From NCBI GenBank assembly GCA_023421075.1, contig JAEZUM010000024.1, forward strand, positions 1 through 64,000: a stretch of DNA of 64,000 nucleotides, given 5' to 3'. Origin of the DNA: Bacillota bacterium. Its GTDB lineage: Bacteria > Bacillota > Clostridia > Lachnospirales > Lachnospiraceae. Below the pieces are notes generated by a model that saw nothing but the letters and a program-made list of their open reading frames with translations, ran no database searches and had not been told where the DNA came from. Of this stretch, positions 53,284 through 61,966 are shown one piece after another (position 1 is the first letter of the stretch; each line of letters begins with the position of its first letter). The position numbers and the translations under genes are program-made.

Positions 53284-54465
53284 ATGAACAATATCATGGA
53301 TTATCTGGATTGGAGAGGTGATTTAAGCTTTGAAGCAGATCCGATGAATGAGGTCGACAGCCTTATCTTATCCACCCTGACCTATATAGAGTTTGATGGG
53401 CTTGTACCATTTGAGGAAAAGGGCAGTACGGTTGTTCTGTCCGAAATTGCACAGCAGGCCTATGATGCCATTGATTTTTCATCACCGCGCTGTAAGGATC
53501 CGTTCTTTGAACATATTCCGGAATTATTATTGAAAGCAGCAGGTTCACAACGCTTTGGCAGTCTTCGATTATCCTATTATATTAACCGCCTTAATGTCGA
53601 TGCCTCGGAGCAGTTTTCTGCAATCGTATTCAGCTTTTCGGATCGCCTTCATTATATTGCATTTCGTGGGACGGATGATAACCTGATCGGATGGAAAGAA
53701 GATTTTATGATGAGTTTTTTGGATGAGGTTCAGGCTCAACGGGATGCGGTAGAGTATACCCGATTTGTTTTGCACTATCTGGAGGGAGAGATCTATCTCG
53801 GCGGTCACTCGAAGGGTGGTAATCTGGCGGTTTATGTCTCCGCTAATATTCTGGAGGCACAGGATCGAATCCTTGGAATATATAATAATGACGGTCCCGG
53901 ATTTCAGGAGAAATTCATAGAGAGTGAAGGGTACCACCGGATCGTTCCAAGAATCCATACCATTCTTCCCAAATCCTCGGTGGTCGGAATGCTGATGGAG
54001 CATCTTGAGGATTATGTGGTTGTAAACAGTAACCAGAAGGGAATTATGCAGCATAATGCGATGTCCTGGGAAGTTCTTGGTAAACATTTTGTATATATGC
54101 CCGGTGTGGAGAAATCAAGCATCTTCTTAAACCAGGCACTGCGCCAATGGCTCAGTGAGATCACAGTCGATGAACGTGCAGCTTTTGTGGAGGAGTTATT
54201 TGATATAATTAATGCCGCAGGGATGGATACCATCAGCAGTATCACAGCGGAAAAAAGACTTGCAGTGAATGCAATGATACGTGCTTATAAGAGTATGAGT
54301 CCGGAGACCAAGCGGTTTATGAAAAAGTTAATCTATAAGTTTATTGAGGAAGGGCAGAAGATCTTGAAGCAGTCCATTGAAGAAGAATTGAGTATCAGCA
54401 AGCTTCAGCTAGAAGGTACTGTTACGAAAATAAGAGGGAAATCCTATATCAAGCTTAATAATTAA
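53284..54465 (+). CDS. DUF2974 (Mbeg1-like) alpha/beta-hydrolase
   Basis: A 393-residue hydrolase-fold protein. The N-terminus reads NIMDYLDWRGDLSFEADPMNEVDSL, typical of the family. The lipase-like nucleophile elbow is GGHSKGGNLAVY (Ser in the middle), and NNDGPGF follows. The C-terminal third is helical. Family members are uncharacterised; a lipase/esterase role is possible. No signal peptide or membrane span, so cytoplasmic. It stands alone between the two small Gly/Cys-rich genes. Confidence 0.88.
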   Translation: MNNIMDYLDWRGDLSFEADPMNEVDSLILSTLTYIEFDGLVPFEEKGSTVVLSEIAQQAYDAIDFSSPRCKDPFFEHIPELLLKAAGSQRFGSLRLSYYINRLNVDASEQFSAIVFSFSDRLHYIAFRGTDDNLIGWKEDFMMSFLDEVQAQRDAVEYTRFVLHYLEGEIYLGGHSKGGNLAVYVSANILEAQDRILGIYNNDGPGFQEKFIESEGYHRIVPRIHTILPKSSVVGMLMEHLEDYVVVNSNQKGIMQHNAMSWEVLGKHFVYMPGVEKSSIFLNQALRQWLSEITVDERAAFVEELFDIINAAGMDTISSITAEKRLAVNAMIRAYKSMSPETKRFMKKLIYKFIEEGQKILKQSIEEELSISKLQLEGTVTKIRGKSYIKLNN

Positions 54466-54570
54466 TAGCAACTGCTATGAGTAAAAGGAAAAGGGAATGT
54501 TTATGAGGTTACGCTATGGTGGTGGAAGCGCATATAATAGGAGTAAAGCGGTAGGAAAGCCAGGTGACAT

Positions 54571-54927
54571 ATGCCAGAGAATATTACTCCGACCAATTAT
54601 ATTGTAATCAATCTCCGAAACCACTCCCTAACCTTATATAGAAACGGAGTCATCTTTAAGACCTATCCGGTCGCGGTTGGTAAGGCGGCTACTCCAACTC
54701 CCAGGGGAACCTTTTTCATTAAAAATACAGCAGTGAACCCGGGAGGTCCTTTCGGTGCCAGATGGATGGGATTATCGGCGACCGGTGGAAGCTATGGAAT
54801 TCACGGAACAAATAATCCGGGTTCCATCGGTAGGAATGTCTCCAATGGTTGCATTCGTATGTATAATAAGGATGTCATCGAGTTGTTTCCACTGGTTCCA
54901 ATTGGAACACCAGTAAAGATTGTATAA
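54571..54927 (+). CDS. L,D-transpeptidase (YkuD domain), minimal
   Basis: A 118-residue stand-alone YkuD domain: YIVINLRNHSLTLYRNG, TPTPRGTFFIKN, and the active-site region with His78 (SYGIHGTN) and Cys94 (SNGCIRMYN). The family makes 3-3 crosslinks in peptidoglycan. There is no signal peptide or LysM, as with B. subtilis YkuD in the spore. AGGTG precedes ATG 54571. It lies between the small spore-like genes, so spore wall remodelling is plausible (inference). Confidence 0.92.
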   Translation: MPENITPTNYIVINLRNHSLTLYRNGVIFKTYPVAVGKAATPTPRGTFFIKNTAVNPGGPFGARWMGLSATGGSYGIHGTNNPGSIGRNVSNGCIRMYNKDVIELFPLVPIGTPVKIV

Positions 54928-54929
54928 AG

Positions 54930-55010
54930 AAAAGGCTATAAGCGTATCGATACCCCCGGAGAAGTCATATGCTTCTTCCGAATCGTATTTATAATCGCTT
55001 ATAGCCTTTT
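54930..55010. terminator. Long branched terminator after the L,D-transpeptidase gene
   Basis: AAAAGGCTATAAGCG (54930-54944) pairs perfectly with CGCTTATAGCCTTTT (54996-55010). An inner hairpin (CGGAGAAG with CTTCTTCCG) sits in the loop. Suitable for both strands. Confidence 0.8.
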
Positions 55011-55073
55011 GATGATGACAAGGGAATTGTTTGAACAAATTCATCTTGTATTATCTATAGTAGATGTAATTTA

Positions 55074-55289
55074 TTAGAAGGAACCGCCACAAAGGCAAAG
55101 GATTAAAATCAAAGGTAAGATTCCGTCTAATCCGTTATCGCAGCCACCATGACCATGACCTCCGCCAAAGAGACCTCCGTCATTGCCACCGCACATACAA
55201 AGTAAAAGGATTAAAATGATTGGGCTGAAACCACCATCGGAGCCACAGCCACCGTGTCTGTTGCAAGATGCAGATGATATATCACTCAT
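55074..55289 (-). CDS. Small Gly/Cys-rich two-helix protein (paralog 2)
   Basis: Also 71 residues, starting MSDISSASCNRHGGCG (GGAGG just upstream; 12 earlier codons of the frame are not used). It matches the first copy across its length: SPIILILLLCMCGGNDGGLF, a His/Gly/Cys loop (GGGHGHGGCDNG) and GILPLILILCLCGGS. It differs in a His-rich loop that could bind metal. The upstream promoter-like element is shared with paralog 1. Probably co-expressed; spore role inferred. Confidence 0.82.
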   Translation of the reverse strand: MSDISSASCNRHGGCGSDGGFSPIILILLLCMCGGNDGGLFGGGHGHGGCDNGLDGILPLILILCLCGGSF

Positions 55290-55322
55290 ATATGAGCCTC
55301 CTATTTTTTGTTTATACTCTAA

Positions 55323-55363
55323 CATATGCAGGAGTTCAAATATATTTACAAATATCTATGTGA
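55323..55363 (-). promoter_or_regulatory. Conserved upstream element of small protein 2
   Basis: Counterpart of 53110-53149. On the minus strand it reads TGCATATGTTA at the same distance before the gene. Confidence 0.5.
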
Positions 55364-55557
55364 TAATGTCATTTAAGGGGAATAAAGGGTATAGAAGCTT
55401 TCTTGAAAATTGTTTATAATAATATCAAGTACAGATCTATATTGGTTGAAACTTCGTTTACCTTCACTTAAAAAAATCGATATATTAGAAGTTGATTATG
55501 ATATTTATTATTTTATATACTAAATTATGATTGCTAAATCGAGGAGGATTATTAAAT

Positions 55558-56082
55558 ATGACGGGCTTAATTCATATCTATGAAGGAGATGGAAAGGGAA
55601 AGACGACTGCTGCCATTGGTCTAAGTATCCGATGTGCAGGAAGCGGCGGTAAAGTTCTCTTTGCTCAATTTTTAAAGAACAACAGCTCCAGCGAGAGTGC
55701 AATCCTGATGAAGCTTGAGAATATTAAGTATATGGCATTATCTGAGAATTTTGGCTTTGTCTATCGGATGACTCCGGAGACGAGGCTCCGTGCGAAGGAA
55801 GCCTACGATGGTTTATTAACCTCATGTATTGAGGAGGTAACAAGACACAATTACCGTATGCTGATATTGGATGAAATTATTGATGCTTATCATACCGAGT
55901 TGATTGATCGCAGGCGGTTATTAGATTTTCTTAAGAATAAGCCGGAGCAGCTGGAGATTATCATGACCGGAAGAAATGCGGATGAGAAGCTTATAGAGAA
56001 TGCTCATTATGTATCTGAGATTAAGAAAATCAAACATCCCTATGACAGTGGAACACCAGCCAGACTCGGGATTGAAAGATAA
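55558..56082 (+). CDS. Cob(I)yrinic acid a,c-diamide / cob(I)alamin adenosyltransferase (CobA/CobO/BtuR type)
   Basis: ATP:corrinoid adenosyltransferase of 174 residues, attaching the 5'-deoxyadenosyl group to Co(I) corrinoids. ATG 55558 (MTGLIHIYEGDGKGKTTAA) follows GAGGAGG; the upstream nine codons are dropped. P-loop GDGKGKTT is near the N-terminus, and LILDEIIDAYH is the Walker-B-like segment; TGRNADEKLIENAHYVSEI is family-typical. No other cobalamin genes or cobalamin riboswitch are near, so it may salvage corrinoids or supply a B12-dependent enzyme elsewhere. Confidence 0.9.
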   Translation: MTGLIHIYEGDGKGKTTAAIGLSIRCAGSGGKVLFAQFLKNNSSSESAILMKLENIKYMALSENFGFVYRMTPETRLRAKEAYDGLLTSCIEEVTRHNYRMLILDEIIDAYHTELIDRRRLLDFLKNKPEQLEIIMTGRNADEKLIENAHYVSEIKKIKHPYDSGTPARLGIER

Positions 56083-56119
56083 ATCGATTAAACCTTCGTG
56101 TATCACCTGTAATTATAGA

Positions 56120-56737
56120 CTATATGCTTCTTTCAATTCTCATATTGCTATTATGAACTAATATAGCCTCCTGATTACTGATTGGAATCAGATTCAGTTT
56201 AGAAGAGTAGTTGTCTATTATTTTTTGTGCTGCCTTCTGAAAGGGTGAACTTTCATAATGTGGCACAGGATAAAAATCAACTAACCCTAAAGCATCGAAG
56301 TTCGTCAAATCGGGAGCTTTTTTCATATTGTCCATTCCCTTTGCATATTCAATATTGGCAGATGCAACGATTGCACCGGCGGATTCGCCGATGTATAGTT
56401 TTCCTGCGTTCACTTCTTCAATAATAATTTTATCAGTCCCGGTTCGTTTTAATTCTTGTAAAAGATAAAATGTGTTTCCTCCTGTTACATAAATAAAATC
56501 ATTATTCTTTAGCTTTTCTTCTATTTCAGGCTTGCTGGCGGTTGATATTTCAAGTGTTTCAACAACTAGTCCCATTTTCTCAAGTGCCTTCCTTCCGGAG
56601 GATACATAAAATACAACCTTCTCCACCATACTTGCAGTAGGAATAAAGGTTACTCTTTTACCGGCGAAAGCTGTTTCGTAATTAGTTAAGATTTTTGATA
56701 CATCGTTAAATGAAGATGACAAAAATAGTTTTTTCAT
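56120..56737 (-). CDS. Peptidase E-like (S51) / type 1 glutamine amidotransferase-like protein
   Basis: A 205-residue S51-family protein. The nucleophile Ser119 is in LYIGESAGAIVAS; IYVTGGNTFYLLQEL is the family's conserved stretch. PepE cleaves Asp-X dipeptides; clostridial relatives may have other substrates. The gene is convergent with the CobA/CobO-type gene and divergent from the WYL regulator gene, whose start lies 100 bases away, so it may be regulated by that protein. Confidence 0.9.
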   Translation of the reverse strand: MKKLFLSSSFNDVSKILTNYETAFAGKRVTFIPTASMVEKVVFYVSSGRKALEKMGLVVETLEISTASKPEIEEKLKNNDFIYVTGGNTFYLLQELKRTGTDKIIIEEVNAGKLYIGESAGAIVASANIEYAKGMDNMKKAPDLTNFDALGLVDFYPVPHYESSPFQKAAQKIIDNYSSKLNLIPISNQEAILVHNSNMRIERSI

Positions 56738-56837
56738 ATCGTTTCGTTCTCCTTTTTTTTCTCTGGTAATTATAGTATACTATAAAAAGGTTTCATATTA
56801 TGATACCATTTATCAAATTTATAAGGGGTGATCGATT

Positions 56838-57785
56838 ATCAGTAAAACGGAACGTTTAGGGGATATGATGTTATATCTAAATGATAAAAATACCTTTCAT
56901 CTGAAAGATATCATTAAACGATATGATATATCAAAAAGTACTGCACTAAGAGATATACAAGCATTAGAAGAAATCGGTATGCCGATCTATTCTCAACCGG
57001 GTAGGAATGGCTACTATGGAATTCTTCAAAATCGTTTATTGTCACCTATTGTTTTTGATATAGATGAAGTGTTTGCAATGTATTTTTCGATGCTCACCTT
57101 AAGAGCTTATGAGTCTACTCCGTTTCATCTTAGCTTGGATAAATTAAAGCAAAAATTTGAAAGCTGCCTTTCACCTGCTAAAATCGAATTGCTTCGAAAA
57201 ACAGAAAAAGTGTTTCGGTTAGGAGCTATTTCGCAGAGCAACCATTGTAGTTATTTGAAAGAAATTTTACAGTATGCCATAAATGAAAAGGTCTGTGAAG
57301 TGAAGTATAGAAGTAATGAGACGGATAAAAGCTACATTTTACAATTTTTTGATATATCCGCAATCTTCGGTCAATGGTATGCGACCGGTTATAATTTCAA
57401 AACAGAGAAAATTCAAGTACTACGATGTGACAAGGTTGTCGATCTTCATGAAAATAGAAAATACTTAGCAATGTCATTCGATGAATTTGCTAAGTATGAG
57501 GATGAGTTATTTAAGGCTTCTGATGCAACAGAGTTCGAAGTAATCGTGTCTAATAAAGGAGCAGACCTATATCAGAAAGAACATTATCCTTCCATGCAAC
57601 TGGATAAAGTAAATGAGCAATATTATATTCGTGGCTTCTACAATCCAGGAGAAGAGGATTTTATCGCGAATTACTTTATCGGATACGGGACTACAGTATT
57701 ATCAGTGCATCCGGTTGAATTATCCAGGCTAATCATGGAAAGGCTGGAACGCTTACAGCAACACTTTATGGCATTTCAGCACTAA
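56838..57785 (+). CDS. HTH-WYL transcriptional regulator with apparent non-AUG start
   Basis: DNA-binding regulator of about 315 residues: N-terminal HTH_11 (FHLKDIIKRYDISKSTALRD), a helical linker, and a WYL-type C-terminal domain (VKYRSNETDKSYILQFFDI, GQWYATGYNF). The first in-frame ATG is at 56865 (MMLYLND), without a ribosome binding site and truncating helix 1. Upstream, in frame, the sequence encodes SKTERLGDMMLYLND, which looks like the usual family N-terminus. AAGGGGTGA lies just before ATT 56835 / ATC 56838, so initiation at ATC or ATT is proposed. A stop codon (TGA 56829) blocks anything further upstream. Ligand unknown. Confidence 0.8.
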   Translation: MSKTERLGDMMLYLNDKNTFHLKDIIKRYDISKSTALRDIQALEEIGMPIYSQPGRNGYYGILQNRLLSPIVFDIDEVFAMYFSMLTLRAYESTPFHLSLDKLKQKFESCLSPAKIELLRKTEKVFRLGAISQSNHCSYLKEILQYAINEKVCEVKYRSNETDKSYILQFFDISAIFGQWYATGYNFKTEKIQVLRCDKVVDLHENRKYLAMSFDEFAKYEDELFKASDATEFEVIVSNKGADLYQKEHYPSMQLDKVNEQYYIRGFYNPGEEDFIANYFIGYGTTVLSVHPVELSRLIMERLERLQQHFMAFQH

Positions 57786-57824
57786 GCTCAAATGTATCGA
57801 TATGTTATTTGGGTTCTCAATCAT

Positions 57825-58853
57825 CTATATGATATATTTAATATCAATGGTTCGATCTCGGAAGACATCCTCCAGTTCCTTTCGGAAATATTCTGCCATT
57901 TCTCCGAGGCTTTCCTTGGTGTAGACGTATTTTCCATAACCGAACTGACCGTATTTGTAGCTTCGCTCCTCGTCCTGCATCGGGAGCTGATTCTCCGGAA
58001 AAATCTCTGTGATTACATTCTTCGCCTGTGTGGTATAACGATGGGAGATTACTTCAAACGTTAAGGGATGATGAAGCGTAGCCGGAAGACTTGCTTCCAG
58101 AGCGAGCAGCAGTTGATGATAATCTTCCTTCCAATGCTCATAGAGGAATACCGGTGCAATCAGAAAACCGGTTGGGTACTGACCGGCAATTACTTTTTGT
58201 GCTGCATCGATACGTTTTGCCAATGAAGGAGTTCTGTTTTCGTAGTTTCGGATCACCGGGTCGGTATTCAGGGTGAACCTTATCTCCGTATGATTACGAT
58301 GATCAATCTCCAATAAGGTATCAACATCGGTGTACTTGGTTACAAATCGAAACCTTCCATATTCCGACCGGCTGAAGTATTCAATGGCCAATTTCAGTAG
58401 GTTTGAATAGGGCTCTACCGGTATAGGATCCGAAGTTGCTGAGCCTTCAAAAATTGTAATTTCGGAGGGTCTCTGCCGGATTAAAGTCTCAGCCCTATCT
58501 AGGATTTCATCAATATTAACATTAATCCTCATATAAGGTTTATCCCCCATATTTGTATTTAGATAGCAGTACTGGCATTGTCCGATACATCCGGAAAGCA
58601 AGGGTAGCTGATAATGAGCGGAGGGTTTGCAGGTCTGGAAGGAGGTTCCCTTCTTTAATCCGACTACCAGAGTATTCTTGCCTTCCTGATAGAGTTGTGG
58701 CAGTGTATCCCCGGGAATATTTTCTTTGATTTTATTTCCACTAAGCTCTATGATGTCAATTTCTTTATTGGTTATAAAACGTTGATAAATGTGTTTTCCA
58801 ATAGGATAATCAAGTGCATTCTTTTCAAATAAAATTCGCTTTGGAGTGAACAT
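57825..58853 (-). CDS. splB: Spore photoproduct lyase (radical SAM)
   Basis: Repairs the thymine dimer spore photoproduct during germination using a [4Fe-4S]/SAM radical. The start is MFTPKRILFEKNALDYP (AGAGAGGT upstream), giving 342 residues, the usual length; eight earlier codons are dropped. The cluster triad is Cys89, Cys93 and Cys96 (SGCIGQCQYCYLN). The position of the hydrogen-donor Cys of Bacillus enzymes appears to be Ala (EGSATSDPIPVE), while Cys75 (SFQTCKPSAH) could play that role, as reported for a clostridial enzyme as far as I recall. Confirms a sporulating organism. Confidence 0.94.
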   Translation of the reverse strand: MFTPKRILFEKNALDYPIGKHIYQRFITNKEIDIIELSGNKIKENIPGDTLPQLYQEGKNTLVVGLKKGTSFQTCKPSAHYQLPLLSGCIGQCQYCYLNTNMGDKPYMRINVNIDEILDRAETLIRQRPSEITIFEGSATSDPIPVEPYSNLLKLAIEYFSRSEYGRFRFVTKYTDVDTLLEIDHRNHTEIRFTLNTDPVIRNYENRTPSLAKRIDAAQKVIAGQYPTGFLIAPVFLYEHWKEDYHQLLLALEASLPATLHHPLTFEVISHRYTTQAKNVITEIFPENQLPMQDEERSYKYGQFGYGKYVYTKESLGEMAEYFRKELEDVFRDRTIDIKYII

Positions 58854-58944
58854 GGTAAGACCTCTCTTATCATTCATACTGATGTAACAATTCTATTATT
58901 TGTATTATCACAGTAAGTATTCTTCAAAACGGAAAAGGTAACGA

Positions 58945-58973
58945 TTGATATCTTTGTATTGGGATGATACTAT
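58945..58973 (+). promoter_or_regulatory. Promoter of the metallophosphoesterase gene
   Basis: TTGATA (58945-58950), 17-base spacer, TACTAT (58968-58973). Confidence 0.6.
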
Positions 58974-59039
58974 ACTATAGTAACTCGTGAATTGATTAGG
59001 AAGAAGCACTTGACCTATTAATCAGAATTGAGGAAATGC

Positions 59040-60371
59040 ATGCATACAAAGGGATGGTTTATACTTATCATAATTTTCGTTGTTTCATTGATTACCGGAT
59101 GCAGTGAAACCGGTGATCGTAAAAAGGTGATGGCTTCGGACTTGACGTTATTCGTAGCAACGGATATTCATTATCTGGCAAAGGAGCTGAATGATCAGGG
59201 AGAAGCATATCAGAAATATATTGCCTCCGGAGACGGTAAGCTGCTTCATTATATCACGGATATCGTGGATGCTTTTGTACAGGATACGATAGAAAAAAAA
59301 CCGGAGGTTCTTATCATCAGCGGTGATTTGACCAACAACGGAGAAAAGGAAAGTCACAGAGAACTGGCAGATAAGCTGAAGGAGATTGAGAAATCAGCCG
59401 GAACGAAAATCTATGTCATTCCGGGAAATCATGACATTCAGAATCCATGGGCCAGAGGATTTCAGGGAACAGAGCAATATGTAACAGATAGTATCATGGC
59501 CGAGGAATTTCCCGAGATTTACAATGATTTTGGATATGAGGAAGCAATCAGTAAGGACGCAGCATCGCTCAGTTACCTCGCGGCTCCTTCTGAGAAGCTG
59601 TATCTCTTAATGCTTGACACCAGTATCTATGATTTTAATGAAATGATAGGCTCTCCGATGACGAACGGTCAGTTAAAGCCTGAGACACTGGAATGGATCA
59701 AAGAATGCAGTAAGCTTGCCAAGGAAAAGAATGCACAGATCCTCACTGTTATGCATCATAATCTATATCATCACAGTAAGCTTCTGAATTCGGGCTTTAC
59801 GATCGATAAGAACGACGAAGTCCTTCGGGTATTTCAAGAATGTGATATGAGGTTAGTGCTTAGTGGACACATTCATGTACAGGATATTAAATCCGGTGAG
59901 GGAGATGCTCCGATCTATGATATCGTCACAAGTGCGCTGAGTGTGAATCCGGTTCAATATGGGGTGATAGAATATACTGCCGGTACCGGGTATCAATATT
60001 CTACGGACCAGGTAGATGTGGAAGGCTGGGCAAAGCGGGAAGGGATTACGGATGAGAATCTATTAGGATTTCGTGATTACGCAAAGCGATATTTCACGCG
60101 AACCTCGTATGAGAAGGTATACACTGCTCTGACCGAGAGCGGTGTTTATACAGAGGAAGAAGTTCTTCTTATGACAGATACCATGAGTCTGCTTAATACG
60201 AATTACTTTGCCGGAACAACTGCCGATATCAAGGATGAGGTAATGAAATCAAAAGGGTATCAGCTCTGGAAGGCTGCGGATGATACTGCCTTCCACAAGA
60301 ATTATATTATCAGTATGGCCGAGGACAATAATCAGAATCAGAATGAACTCATGATACCGATCAAGGAGTAA
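59040..60371 (+). CDS. Metallophosphoesterase lipoprotein
   Basis: Exported calcineurin-like phosphoesterase of 443 residues. ATG 59040 (MHTKGWFILIIIFVV) has GAGGA upstream; lipobox LITGC gives a lipidated Cys. The metal-binding motifs are complete: FVATDIHYLA, IISGDLTNNGEK, VIPGNHDIQ, LTVMHHNLYHH and LVLSGHIHVQD. The C-terminal ~130 residues are helical. The substrate (nucleotide, teichoic acid or sugar phosphate) is unknown. It stands just before the capsule locus but has its own terminator. Confidence 0.92.
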   Translation: MHTKGWFILIIIFVVSLITGCSETGDRKKVMASDLTLFVATDIHYLAKELNDQGEAYQKYIASGDGKLLHYITDIVDAFVQDTIEKKPEVLIISGDLTNNGEKESHRELADKLKEIEKSAGTKIYVIPGNHDIQNPWARGFQGTEQYVTDSIMAEEFPEIYNDFGYEEAISKDAASLSYLAAPSEKLYLLMLDTSIYDFNEMIGSPMTNGQLKPETLEWIKECSKLAKEKNAQILTVMHHNLYHHSKLLNSGFTIDKNDEVLRVFQECDMRLVLSGHIHVQDIKSGEGDAPIYDIVTSALSVNPVQYGVIEYTAGTGYQYSTDQVDVEGWAKREGITDENLLGFRDYAKRYFTRTSYEKVYTALTESGVYTEEEVLLMTDTMSLLNTNYFAGTTADIKDEVMKSKGYQLWKAADDTAFHKNYIISMAEDNNQNQNELMIPIKE

Positions 60372-60394
60372 TCGAAAGAAAAATGATAATGATG

Positions 60395-60443
60395 AAAAAG
60401 AGTGATGTAAGCTTGAGAATTACAGGTTTACATCACTCTTTTT
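60395..60443. terminator. Bidirectional terminator
   Basis: AAAAAGAGTGATGTAA (60395-60410) pairs perfectly with TTACATCACTCTTTTT (60428-60443). Confidence 0.93.
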
Positions 60444-60556
60444 AAGTCACTTTATCTTAAATATTGACATATGATATCAATAAGAAGCAGAAGTTGTGTT
60501 AATGTGATAGATCAGGCTGAGAGAAAGAAATCTTACCTGTGGGAGGTTCGAGCGGA

Positions 60557-61966
60557 ATGGAATTTACGATCAAAGAAATGATTGATATCGTCACAAAACG
60601 ATTGATTTTAATAATACTCTGTACCATTGTAGGATTAGGCGGTTCCTATGTAGTTAACAACTATATTATAAAGCCTTCCTATACAGCCTCGGTGCAGCTA
60701 TACGTCAATCCCGACGATACGGCTACGTCTACGAATATCAACGAGCTATATTATGCTCAAAAAGTAGTCACTACTTATATTAATTTTTTACAGACGAAGA
60801 GCTTTTATCGACAAGTACTGGAGGAAAGTGGCTTACCATTCTCCCTGAAGCAGTTAAAAGATATGACGAGCATACATTCCGTGAATGATACGGAGATCTT
60901 CGAAATCAGTGTGACCTCATATGATCCGAAGGTTGCTTTTCGTTTGGTCGAAACGATGCAGAATATTGTACCGGAGCTTATTATGAAAATTAAAAGCTCT
61001 GCAGTGATCAGTATTGTGGATCCCGTTGTCGTACCGACCTTGCCCTCCGGACCAAATGTTATCTTGAATACGGCTTTTGGTGGTATGGCTGGGTTGGTGA
61101 TTTCAATTATCGTCGCCTTCCTAATTGAAGTATTAGACGTAAAGGTTAAGGATCAGGAGGAATTAACAGAAAAATATCATCTGCCAATTCTGGGTACGAT
61201 ACCTCTGCATCACGGACTGGACAGAAATAAATTCATATTCAGAAGGCTTTTCTTTACTCTGAAAAAGAAAAAAGATAAAAAACCACCAGTAATTCTTCGA
61301 AACGATGAGACGAAATTCTTTGTTACGGAGGCTTATACGGCATTAAGAACAAACCTTCGATTTATTCTAAGAAAAGAAGGCTGTAAGAAGTTGCTGATCA
61401 ATAGTCCGTTACCGGAAGAAGGAAAGAGCACTACCTGTACGAATATCGGAATTACCATCGCTCAGACCGGAGCGAAGGTATTATTACTGGATTGTGACTT
61501 GAGAAAAGGGACACTACAGCAATTTTTTAAGGTGAAAAGTGCACCGGGAGTCAGTGATATTTTGTCGGGGATGAAGGATGAGAAGGAGGTACTTCAAGAG
61601 ACTTCCATTACGAATCTTCAGGTAATAACCATGGGAGCTATTCCGCCGAATCCGGCTGAATTATTATCCAGCACACAGATGGAGGATCTACTCCGTAGGC
61701 TTGAGAAGAATTATGACTATATCATCATCGATTCTCCGCCGGTAAATATCGTTTCGGATGCTTTAAGCTTAATTAAATCGGTAGATGGTGCTTTAATTGT
61801 TGTTAAGGAAAACGTTACAACTTATCCGAATATAACCAACGCCTTGTCCAAATTTAAACTTGCAGATGCAAAGGTGCTCGGCTTTGTAATCAATGGGACT
61901 TCTCTTAATCAGGGTAATAAGTCGAAATCCCAATATTACTATTATCATAAGAATAATGATGATTGA
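60557..61966 (+). CDS. Polysaccharide co-polymerase / tyrosine autokinase fusion (Wzz + BY-kinase)
   Basis: A 469-residue single-chain BY-kinase controlling chain length and export of capsule or exopolysaccharide. The Wzz domain has TM1 (about 17-36, LIILCTIVGLGGSYVV) and TM2 (about 165-190), with a cytoplasmic kinase after it. Walker A is PLPEEGKSTT (about 284-293), Walker A' is LLLDCDLRKGT and Walker B IIIDSPP. The Tyr-rich autophosphorylation tail ends SQYYYYHKN. Firmicutes often split these into CpsC/CpsD; here they are fused. ATG 60557 (MEFTIKEMID) follows GGGAGG. It overlaps the phosphatase gene by 8 bases. Confidence 0.93.
   Translation: MEFTIKEMIDIVTKRLILIILCTIVGLGGSYVVNNYIIKPSYTASVQLYVNPDDTATSTNINELYYAQKVVTTYINFLQTKSFYRQVLEESGLPFSLKQLKDMTSIHSVNDTEIFEISVTSYDPKVAFRLVETMQNIVPELIMKIKSSAVISIVDPVVVPTLPSGPNVILNTAFGGMAGLVISIIVAFLIEVLDVKVKDQEELTEKYHLPILGTIPLHHGLDRNKFIFRRLFFTLKKKKDKKPPVILRNDETKFFVTEAYTALRTNLRFILRKEGCKKLLINSPLPEEGKSTTCTNIGITIAQTGAKVLLLDCDLRKGTLQQFFKVKSAPGVSDILSGMKDEKEVLQETSITNLQVITMGAIPPNPAELLSSTQMEDLLRRLEKNYDYIIIDSPPVNIVSDALSLIKSVDGALIVVKENVTTYPNITNALSKFKLADAKVLGFVINGTSLNQGNKSKSQYYYYHKNNDD

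Noticed and set aside
53569..54087. 172-codon minus-strand frame
   Set aside because: Antisense of the DUF2974 gene, no ribosome binding site or family features.
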